Below are positions 27,901 to 39,900 of a stretch of 64,000 nucleotides of DNA, piece by piece; positions within the stretch are counted from its first letter, which is position 1; the number at the start of each line of letters is the position of its first letter. A model generated the notes under the pieces. The model was not told the origin of the DNA. It did no database searches and was given only the letters and a program-made list of their open reading frames with translations. This DNA is from Liolophura sinensis. Lineage: Eukaryota > Mollusca > Polyplacophora > Chitonida > Chitonidae. The stretch spans positions 27,331,385 through 27,395,384 of the forward strand of contig NC_088295.1 of NCBI RefSeq assembly GCF_032854445.1. Reading direction: 5' to 3'. The position numbers were made by a program, and so were the translations under genes.

Positions 27901-30900
27901 CCATATCATGGCGACTCAAATGTCAGAATGATTGTTGTGTACCGCCACATATTTACACCATATCATGGCGACTCAAATGTCAGAATGATTGTTGTGTACC
28001 GCCACATATTAACACCATATCATGGCGACTCAAATGTCAGAATGATTGTTGTGTACCGCCACATATTTACGCCATATCATGGCGACTCAAATGTCAGAAT
28101 GATTGTTGTGTACAGCCACATATTTACGCCATATCATGGCGACTCAAATGTCAGAATGATTGTTGTGTACCGCCACATATTTACACCATATCATGGCGAC
28201 TCAAATGTCAGAATGATTGTTGTGTACAGCCACATATTTACACCAAATCATGGCGACTCAAATGTCAGAATGATTGTTGTGTACAGCCACATATTTACAC
28301 CATATCATGGCGACTCAAATGTCAGAATGATTGTTGTGTACTGCCACATATTTACACCATATCATGGCGACTCAAATGTCAGAATGATTGTTGTTTAACC
28401 CCACATATTTACGCCATATCATGGCGACTCAAATGTCAGAAGCGTGCCGTCAAATTGTATTGAAAGTTAATGTAACTGATGTGAAGGAAGCAAAAATGTG
28501 TAGTCTTTTTTCTTTAATGTTGGCCTTTTACAGATAGACACAACTAAAAGTTGTGATGATAAATTTCTTTGTCAGGCGCCTTTCAATCAAGTGACCCTGG
28601 ACATCATTGGGGATTCCATATCAGCCAATTACTTCACCATAGATAACAACGGTGTGATTCGAGTGAGACCAGGAGTGCAGCTCCCAATCACCATTAACTC
28701 CAGATACCTGGTCAGTGCAAGTCTACATATATCTCTTCACAGTCACATTGTCTTTGTTTCTTATTCTACACATTTTAAAAGCTCTCCTTATGTGTAATTT
28801 CATATGGCTACACATTTGAATTAGAGTTTATTAATTCAGGACATCAATTTACCTGTAAATTTTCACACAAGTGAAAATAATGGTGAGTTATTTAAATTTA
28901 ACATATTGCTCAATATTTGTTAGTTCAGTTTAGTAATTCACGCAAAACTTAACTGGTGCTGTGCATATTTTCTACGTGTCCTACAGATCCTTGTGCGTGC
29001 TCAAGATGGTGGAAACCCCCGCCTGAGCAGTGTTGCTACAGTGGTTGTTGCTGGTCCAGAGACTCGGGCACTCCTACCCAACCTGTAAGGTTCAACGTGT
29101 CTGAATTGTTACGGTCACAATTAAAGAGTCAGCTCCTGCCGGCTACTTTATCCCCAGTTCTTTGCTGTGGATCAGAACAATAATGTAAGTACTGAAACTT
29201 GGCCAACTATAAGGTTCCAGAATATACAATGATATATGAAGCAATGATACAAATTATTCACTTGAAAATACTTTCTTCAAACAACTACTCTGTTATTTCT
29301 GAAGAAATACTGGATTTCCATTATATGTAGCCTTTCCTATAGTAACATTATATTCCGTCATTTGTTTTATTTATTAATATTTTTTTTAAAGACATTGTTC
29401 CATTGCTAAAGCTTTGAAACTGATATGTTGTTTATTTCAGCCTTTTCAGCGCCAGGTACTCTACAGCCTTACAGGTGTTGATGATGCAGATACATACTTC
29501 ACCATTGACAGCGCACTGGTGTTGTGCGCTTGACCAGGCCTCTTGTCAACCCAAGGAGCAGCTATTTTGTACGTATTTGTTGAAGTTGATGCTGAAGAAA
29601 CACATAAATCATTCATATTTAACAACTGCCTGTATCACTTTCTCTACATTTTAATTCCTGGCAGGTGAATGTGAAAGCATTTTAGAAAATATTTAACACT
29701 GATGACACCACAGAGAATAGTGGTACACATGTGCTTTCCAGGTAATTATTGAGCATACAAAATGTGGAGTGGCATTAAGTGCATCAGCTTTTCGGTCCAC
29801 CTAGTTACATGTAATAGAGTAAAAATATATTAACACTATTCTACATGTACTTGTATCTCAGATGACTGTGACAGCCACAGACAGACAAGTACCCCCAAAC
29901 AGAGGCTCTGTCTACCTGCTGGTCAATGTATTGCGAGACAGTACTGGACCCACTGTGTTTGAGCTGAGGCTCTTCTCGGAGACCATCAGTGAGAGTAAAC
30001 CTGTCAATGAGACTGTGTCTATCGCTGTGGCAAGACCTGGGGTAAGGAACTCCGACTTTATCTTCTAGTGATATAAAAGTGTGTTAAGCGTGGATGTCTT
30101 TTTTTGTTTAATAAGGATGGCATTTATATATATATATACCTAGCAAAGGACAGTTGATTACCTTGGTGTTTGGAGCAGATTCCACAAAGCCAATTCTGAC
30201 TATAGTAAAAATTTGAAATACAATCTTAAAGCTTATTCTTGGGCTTTATAAATTAAAATTTTGTTGACCTCGTCAGTGTTAGTTTGAAACAAACTTGTCC
30301 AACTTTCAACTTTCAGTACCAAAAACTAAGTATCGTAAAGAAAATTTAAATTTTGAATTGAGTATTGCATTAAACATCAATGAAATAAATACATATTTAT
30401 ATTGATTACATGTTTGAGAGAAAGCATTGTTCTAGATTTTAATTTTTGTGCACAGGCATGTTCTATTAACTTCACTGAAAACTGTACCTGTTTCTTTTGT
30501 TTTCAGGTGAACATCCGTTACAGTTTGGATGGCACACCTCTGGCAGAGAGGTTCTTCTACATTGATCCTATCACAGGTGTGATTCGTGTCCGTGCTGACC
30601 TGCGCTTGGATACCTTCAACACCACCACATATAATGTAAGTTGTGGTCCCTGAGTAACCTTCACTGGGAATGTGAACTCTAAATATCTCTAGACATAGTC
30701 ATAGGTTCTGACGAAGAGCCCTCCTTCACGTACAGATTCTTTACCTGTGAACATTCTGCAGTGTCCATATTTCAGAGATATTCTAAAAATAATAAATAAA
30801 TAGATATTTATACTGATGTGTTAAGCCATTATCGTACATTCATTTCTGAAATGTGTTTTCCAGCTGAATGTTGTGGCCACACGAAGGGACCCACAAGACA

Positions 30901-33900
30901 CCAATCCCCTGGTGGTTAGAGGTAGATTACCCATCAATGTCCGGCGTAAGGAGGGATACCCTCAGTTCTTGGACAGAAAGTATGAGCGTTTCATTAACGA
31001 CACTCATGATGTGGGAACACCCGTTCTGACAGTGTCAGCAGTGGACACAGATGGGGTAAGTGATATCAGAACGCAGGCAAATGTATGGATTATGGGTGAA
31101 AAGCTTTTACCTCGTAGTGCATGAGTCAATCCTAGTGTGAACATTAAGACAGTATGCTGCCTTTCCCAAGAAAATAGTGAAGTGTTATAGAGGATATATT
31201 TGTAGCACACTGTCGTACAGACACGAATGTTTACTGCAGATGTGTCATCCATAAGAGGATGAAGATGTAATACTGGATATAAAATTTTGAATGCCGCTAC
31301 ATTGGATCCTAGGTAGTTTAGCTCATTAAACATCATAATGATCATCAGCCATTGGTCAGATACAGATGTCATTAAGATTTTCACACATGCTAATCATTTA
31401 CTCACTCCAGGATGCTGTGGAATACTCCATTGCCTCCCAGACAGCACCAATCCTGGACTTCTTCTTCATGAATACCTACACTGGGGAGCTAATTCTGAAG
31501 AGACCCCTGGTGGGAACTCCATACAGCAGGTTTGAGGTAGGCTTTCTGTTTTCAGATATCTATTCTATGTCCAGAAACTTTGAAATACCATTATGCTAGC
31601 TGACTTGTATATTGTAAATGCATGAATGTTTCCTCTTTGCTTGAATCCTAATTTTAAATACCTCAATTTCTTTATGTTGTTTGCTTTTGGCATTACCTTT
31701 TGTACTTAAGGCATTCATGGTATATTTCAACATATGAAAACATAATTGTTATTGCATTTTTATTTTCTGCACATGTTTGCCCTATGCTGTATCTATCATT
31801 GAGGGCTGTTCTTGTATGAAAGTTGTTTTGCCTAATTTGTTCAATGTTTTGTTTGTCAGTTTACTGTTCAAGCCAGTAAGGCTGGCCGACCCGACCGATT
31901 CAGTAGAGTGCAGGTCATAATCAACATCCGTCGTGACTCAAGCCGTCCAATATTCCAACAAGGGACTTACGCTGTAAACATCACAGCTTACTGGCAGATT
32001 GGTCAGCAACTCATTACCGTCGTGGCCACTGATCCGGATAGACGGGTGAGACATTACTGTCATTAGCGAGAACTCTTTTGTTGAGAACCCAGAATATTAC
32101 ATCCCGCAGTACTACATAGTCTTATTGAAGTGAAATGGTGGATGTAATCATTTGTTACAGACTGCTTTAACAATTTCATAAGAAGGCCTCGGCGCTGGAT
32201 AGATATAATGTTTCTTTGCTGTTTTATAAGAAATGACACATGCACATCAAAAAGTAGATGTTGGTATATCTAAAAAAAAGAACAGTGTTTCATGTTTGTA
32301 ACATTGTATAACTTACTATCCTTATGTTTTAATAACACATAGTAACTGCATGCTTAAACATGAAGTTAACAAATGACAGAATTTCCAGTGTACTTATTTT
32401 TACACTGTATTACATCATTACAAGTCTTTGATATGAATAATGTTTGGATACAACAGTTTTGATTATCTGATTGTTGTAATATGTGCCTTGTCTGTTTCAG
32501 GGGGATATTGTGTATGAACTGGTAGGGGATGGCCTCAGCCCAGCATTCTTTGCTGTGAACAGGACTACTGGGGAGATCACACTTGTGGGAGGCCCTAACT
32601 TCATCAGGGATACCACCACACAGTACTTCGTAAGTCTGATATCATAAAGAATGTGTATTAAAAAGACTTGCACATACAACTACAAATGTCCTCAAAGTTT
32701 CATTCTTTGTCTCCATTAATGATATATTATTTGCTTTGTCATCATGATTTTTAAAACGCTGTTTTTTACTTTTCTGAGGAGAATTTTATGATATGTACAA
32801 AATGTTGCGAAACATGCACTTTTTTTTTCCCTTTGAATCAAAATATACTGCGTTGAAAAGGAAATTCTTTTAAATGATTGTTTATTTTAAATAATGATTA
32901 CAGTTGAGGATCATAGCATATGACACCGTGTACCCTCAAAACCAGGCCAGTCAGTATGTGGTGGTGAATGTGTTACGGAACCAATATGGGCCAGTGTTTA
33001 ATCAGACAGCTTACACAGCGCAGCTACCAATCAACAGTCAGCTGGGTTCTCCTATTGTTCAGCTGTCGGCCTCGGACCTGGACATTAACGTATGTTGGGC
33101 AGTGAAATTTGTCAACCTTTAACTGCCATACCTCTGAAGATTTTGATTTTTTTATGCATAACCTCTGCTTTTTGTAGTCATATTGCCTAATTGTCAAGTG
33201 ATCAGCATGATCTTTAATGGAAGTAGTACCTGGCTATAAAACCTATGAGCTACTCTACATTTGCAGTCTTATAAAATCAGTTGTTTGCAGTCAGTAGACA
33301 AGGAGGCAAAGATCCTCATTCCCTTTAAAAATCTGCATTCTTACATACCGGCATTATCCTCCCATAAATTCATTCTTTATATATATATATATTATGAAAT
33401 TCCATGATAGAAGCAGAACCTGTGTAGGTGTAACCCCTTAAGCCCCGGTCCTTGTATGCTAAAATGTTGAACAATGTTTAATCATGTATCTAGTGGTATC
33501 AATTAAATTGGACAACTACTGTTTAACCGTAAAATATTGTGATTCAATCAGTGAAGATATTAGACATTCAAAGGAATGTAGCTTACCTAATTTTGCTGGA
33601 TTATTGCTTTTGACGAGCACATTTTTTTCCAGGATACCCTGACATATGAGATAGTTGGCAGGCCTGAAGCTTTTCGGCTGTTCTATGTGAACCCCGACAC
33701 TGGACTGCTTAGTCTCAAGTCTGCACTGCCCAGGGCTCAAACACCATACCAAATCATTGTGAGTCTGAAACATAGCAGGTTTTTTTTTATTTTCATTGAT
33801 TTTTCTTTTATTTTAAATGAAAACAATTCTATGTAAAGCAGCTTGCTTTTTCACATCCAGAATCCTATTTTTTTTAAGCATTTTTTTTAAGTTACGGTAA

Positions 33901-36900
33901 ATGCTAAATGCTTCTGCTTCCTGGTACCTTGGTTATCTTCACACATAGTATTTGTACATTAAATTTAGTTAGTCTTTACAAAGTGCTGCTCCTCGTCAGA
34001 TTATAACTTTTGAAGTGTTTGCAATTTTTACTTCTGAAAGCCTCTTTACTTTTCCAGCTTGTTGTCCAAGTACGAGATAATGGCAATCCAGCTCGTTATA
34101 GCCAGGCCACTGTGACCATCACGGTGGTTGATAACCAGCAGATAGTGTTTGTGGGTCAGCCCTATAGTGCGAACATCAGGAGAACTGACCCTGTGGGTCA
34201 GGTTGTCCTCAGAGTTGTTGGCCGGTCCAACTCACAAGTGGTACGACACATTTTTAAATGCTCCTTAAACTTGAGTAAATTTTTGTATGTGTGTAAGTAA
34301 GGACTATTTCTCTTGGTTTTGCATTAGTACAATATTTTATACTTTCATACTGCAAAATGTACAGATTTTCATGTATTTTTATTTGTCATTTAGTTTGATG
34401 GCAAGGAAAAATGATTGTTTATCTAATTAATAAGATGGGTTAAATTTCAGTTCAATCATCAACAGCACTTTTGTCTGACTTCATTTCTAGGGTCAGATCC
34501 GCTTTGAACTGGTAGGGGAGTACCCCACTCCTAACTTCTTCAGCATCAACTCAACAACTGGTGAGATAAGCATCAGCCGTCCACTAGGACAGGATGTCAT
34601 TCCTCAGGAGAGAACAGCTCGATACCAGGTCAGTTTGGGGCTGAGTAATCTAGAAAACAGTGCTGCGCAAGGAGCCTTTAAAAAGCTGGATTACATTTTA
34701 TGTTTGATTTACTCTAAATTAAATCATAGGTACAGGCTTTGTCACATTTCACTAAAATTCTTCGTTTTGCCTAATCAATGTGTTCATAAATCACAACTGT
34801 AGGCTATTCACATGGAAAGTTACTAAAATGATTGTATAAAGTTTTGTGAAAGTAGGCCCAGTAACTGGCAGACATGCAATAGGTGGAATAATAAGTGTTT
34901 TCCCTATGAAATTTTCTTCTCATCCTGCAGAAAATCCTCCCAACAAGCCGTCATGTAATATTTTCTACAAAATATAAACTGTACTTGTAAACTCGTGTTT
35001 GTGTTGCTATCAGGCCACCATAGCAGCCTATCTGGACTCGTCACCTGAAGACAGGACCCAGGTAACGGCCCTTATAGTCGTGGACCGTAACCCCAATGCT
35101 CCTCGCTTCCTCCGTGGCACCTATGACAGCATAATCAAGGACACTCTGGCACCAGGAGACACTATCCTTCCCTTGTCAGCTGTTGATGATGATAATGTAA
35201 GTGTATATGCCTACATTCCACGGGCTTGGAATAACAACTTGCATACATTTTGAGTATGTATTTTCACCATCCCACAATTTCACATACTCAGCACATGCAC
35301 TTCATTGTGTGGTCTGGAATAAAGAAAAAGGTAATAAAGGCAAAATTTACCGTGATATCAGAGGTCATGTCAAAAAGTCATTGTTTTCACTGCTCATAAA
35401 AGTCTGCCATTGTGTATGTTTAAAAATTCTTGACTAGGGCATTAAGGAACAGGCAAGTAAATAAATAAAATTGTCAACTGTGGCCATATTAGACATCCTT
35501 TTTGCCTCACTTTGTTTCAGGATACAGTGCGATACAGACTAGATGGTTCGGCTGAGATCAGAGAACAGTTCTTTGTTGATCCAGTCCTGGGAGGAGTTTA
35601 CCTGAAGAAAGCTTTTGCTCTCACCCAATCCAGGCTGTATTCTGTGAGTACTGATATCCTAAAATTAGCTAACCTGAATTAACAAAGGTTAAGAAGGGTT
35701 AAGAAAATAATAAAGACTTTGCCCACATCACATTTAGAGGAGCCTATAAAAGTGTGAATGAAAGTTTTTTCATGTTGAATGAAACATTTTTTTGTACTTC
35801 CTAAATGACTTGTCCAATAAAACAAATAATGAAAATAATGCTTTTATCTTTTTCCTTTCAGTTTACTGTGACGGCTTATGACGTGTTTGTACCCAGTCGA
35901 AGTGTACAAATCAATGTCGTGATCACAGTGGAAGCTACCCAGACCACTATTACCACACCCTCTGTCACCCCCTCCCCTCAGCCTGATAGGATCTTCGCTC
36001 TCAATGTCACTGACATCACTCCCATCAACTGGATCATTGCCAACATCAATGTCTCCAACACCATCTGGAGAGTAAGTCATTTTTTTAATGAAGCCAAATC
36101 GTGAGTTTTCAGTGCATTGTTTTGGGGAAAAAAAGTCGCAAAATTTCTTGTTTTTTTTTTTTTTTGCATGTTGTCATAGTGTGGAATTTAAAATGTGTAT
36201 ATTTCAGGTTCAAACCTGGTCTTTGACAGGCAATTTGTAGATTCCACTGCTCCCTGTTGTTAGGTCTTTGACGACAGTGAATGGAATCTGTTGTAGTCCA
36301 ACACTGGTTGAAAGCCATTTGTCATACTGATATAGCATGCTTATTTTGTGTGTCATGTATGAGAAACTTTGTCAGTAACTTGCCAAAGGTTGACGGGACT
36401 GCCTCAGGCACTCTGGTTTGTCAAACAATATACCTGACCAGCACTGTAAAGTGAAAACTTCTTCATTATGGGTTTAAAATATAATCAAGTAAATAAATAG
36501 ATAACAGTGTGTCCTGTTCTAGTAGGTGATGATTATAGTGGTAACATGTCTGATCTTATTCACAGGGGCCCACAAGATACAATGCCACGGGAACATTTGC
36601 CGCGCAGCGTTTCTTCACAATCAATAACCAAAATGGAAGTATGACTGTGATCCGAAATCTGAGGGAGACAGATCAGGATGTGTATACAGTATGTATCTGC
36701 CGAATACAAACACATGCCATGACACATTAAACCAGCTCACAATACAATGTGGTTTGTACATTAACACATTTTGAAGGTTTGTACTTGCACATTACTTTAC
36801 TGGAATCTCCTCACAATAACTCCTGACGTGTGTTATAATAATTGTAAAAATGACCTACCTAAGTTTGATTCATTTATTTAATACAATGCTGATTTGCCCT

Positions 36901-39900
36901 GGTATTGCTTTTCAGTTCAATATTTTGGCCTATGATGATTTCAACCATTCCCTGACCCTTACCCTAGAAGGAACCATCCAAATCATACGAAACCCAAATC
37001 CGCCGGAGTTTATAAGAAAGCGATACACCACAACAATCCGGGATACACATCGTCTCTCTGACATGGTCCTTAATATCACAGCCTTTGACAGAGATCAGGT
37101 GAGCTGATGACACCCATTGATTTGCTTTACTTGATTCTCTGTAGTCCAGATTGTTGGTGCACATATGTGTAATATTGCACCATAACTGTTTCTGATTTGA
37201 GTTCACAATGTCTGTCCTAGAAAGTATGTTAACACAAGTTTGAGAAAGTTCCAATAAGTTAAGTGGCTATTTTTTTTTCCTAAAAGCAGTGTTTCTGGAG
37301 TCAAATACGCACTGTTTAAGTTCAGTAAAGATGTCGCATAAGCAACAAAAGTTTTTTAAAGTTTCAAGAAACTGGTCCCAAGATCTTTTCTTACTAACCC
37401 GATTAACAGATATAAGGCAAAGAAAACAACAGAAACAGATTGTTATTAGAGGATTTTTATTGACTGAAGAAGAAAGTGCCCAAAAAAGTACCAAATAACC
37501 AGCTTGGTTTTCAGATTAACCATGCGTATTAATGGATAAAATGATTCACTTGTATAATTTGCAGGACCGGTTGACATATGAGCTGTCTGCAGTGAAGAGT
37601 GTGCCACCAGCCCTGAATTACTTTGACATTGACTCGCAGAGTGGAATCCTTTTCCTTCGTCAGAGATTAAGTCTTGACCCAGCCAGAAACAGACGTTATT
37701 TGGTCAGTAGTTTAAGGCAAAAGTTCTTGGTTGTGTGTATTTCTTGAAGTCAGCTCTTTTTGTAGTTTCAAAGGCCTAATTTATTGCATATTTATCTTTA
37801 CTTCAGTGTATTTTATAAAGGTTTCCTGATACTTCCTGCATTTTCCCACTATAAAGTCACATTACTGCTTTGTGCATGTTGAGTGTTTGGGTATCTAAAT
37901 AGTTTGTGGTATAAACCTAACAAAAGGAAAACACTATGTATCTTTATGTTCTGTCTATATTAATAACTCTCCTGAATCGCCCATAAAAGAATAAGGTGAT
38001 TTAAATATATGAAATCTAGCTTTAACCTTATTTTTAGTTCAGTTTAAATAGTTTGGCTTTGGCTTTAAATACTCTTGCAGAAGCATGTAAAGGCCTTAAA
38101 ATTTCTGATAAAAAATTATTCAAACTTCACAAAAAAGTCTAAAGTGGCCCTTTATGATGGACGAATCAATCAAGAATCAAGTCACTTGAAAGAACTTTAG
38201 GTGAAATATACCCTAATTCTTCAACCTTTTCAACCACATCTGTGACCAATATTTTAAAACATTCTGAGATAAGTATAGTTAAATCATTTTAGCAACATTT
38301 TCATATAATTGTATGCATAAATTCTACTGAAAAAAGTGCTCTAGAGGTCAAAAAGATTAAAGAATTACAGTAGTTCCTCACGGGTCGGCCAGAAACCTGT
38401 GGATGGTAGTGGGTTTTCCCTGGGCTTTCTTGACAGCGTAATGCTGGCTGCCGTGAAATAAGTGAAATATTCTTAAATAAGGCGTAAAACACCTATCAAA
38501 TAAGTGAATAACTAAATAAGAAGCCTCACAGCAGGGAATGCATGATTGCCCATACTTACATGATGTATTCCCTTACAGATGACGGTAATGGTGCGAGACA
38601 ATCACTACCCTGAGAGAACTGCTGAGGCTACAATTGAGGTGACTGTTCGGCGTGACGAGAACAACCCTCGTTTTGACAGACCAACCTACACTGCTAATGT
38701 GTCTTCCTCTGCTGTCAACAGAACTGTGGTTATTACTGTCAGGGCAACAGACGGTGACACCTGGGTAGGTGCAAACAAGGTTTTAGGTCAGCTCTGTAGC
38801 CCATCACATCATGTTTTATATTATTACGTATCATTGTATAAAAAAAAGGAGAAACTTCTCCAACAATGCAAACCTCTGCGCCAGCTAAATGGAAAAATAC
38901 CTGGGTCAGATGATGGTGACTAATAATAATATGTAATAATTTTTGTCTACCTAGCAATTGCGAAGAGTCATTTTAAAAAAAATTCCTGAATGTAGATCAC
39001 CACCAATATTCACAAAATTTCATACTATCATGCTTAACTTCTTTCTGTAAAGTTTGTGACACACTTCATATTCTACTTTTGCAGAAGTAACCATCATCAT
39101 CACTTTTGTTAAAATTTTGACACAGTTTGTTGAAAACACAAATGTATTGTTACTGACACATCTACAATTTGTGTCAGCATACATATATTCCATTGACAGG
39201 ATTTATCTAGGTATTGTTAAGAAATTGCACTGGTACATCTTTTCTAATGACTTGTTTTTGTTTTTGCCTGTAGGCTGGCCCCATGGTCTATGAACTTGTG
39301 GGTAACGCACTAGCACGGTACTACTTTGGCATTGATTCCACACGAGGCATTGTGTATGTGCGTAATGACCTGAGCACTGACTCCAGCACTACTTACACTG
39401 TAAGTGGATGTAACTGAAGTCTGCACACTTTACATGTGTCCCTCATGAAGAATACTTACAGATATTCATTCCGAAGTGGGAGCAATCTTATAGATTGGGG
39501 ATAGAATAGCTTAAGAATTACTGGAAATATTTGACTTAATTTTCATTGAACATTTGTAATACTTTTTTTAATATGAAATGATTTTCCTATTTTATTTTTC
39601 TTTCAATACCTGAGTAAGGTTTTGTCTTTTTTATGATTTCATGATAAAAGAAATAAATCTTGTATCAAAGTATTTGGTGTTATATGAAACCCGGCCTCTG
39701 GTCACAAGTGGAACTATAACTGCTGTGTGTCTCTATGATTATAGCTTTGAATATGGCGCAAAAGACCAGTAAACTAAACTAAATAAATGTGATTGTAGTT
39801 GGTTGTGAGAGCCTATCAGCAGCAGTACCCTGATAATGATGCTACGGCCACCATACTGGTCAGAGTGGATCGCAATCAGTACACTCCCATATTTGAAGGT

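Noticed and set aside
27750-28441. CRISPR-like array
   Set aside because: The units are contiguous with no unique spacers, and the sequence is a eukaryotic intron.
27720-28463. A 247-residue open frame, and a 194-residue frame in another register
   Set aside because: Both are produced by the 57-bp minisatellite, whose length is 19 codons. The region lies between exons A26 and B26 and has no family similarity.
33377-33394. AT-dinucleotide runs (also near 30126, 40629 and 46229)
   Set aside because: Short simple repeats common in AT-rich introns, with no further structure.
38579-38764. The ATG at exon A36 (likewise A28, A48, A49, A52) as a translation start
   Set aside because: Each ATG is the first codon after a splice acceptor within a conserved repeat position often occupied by L, I, F or M, and upstream exons continue in frame.
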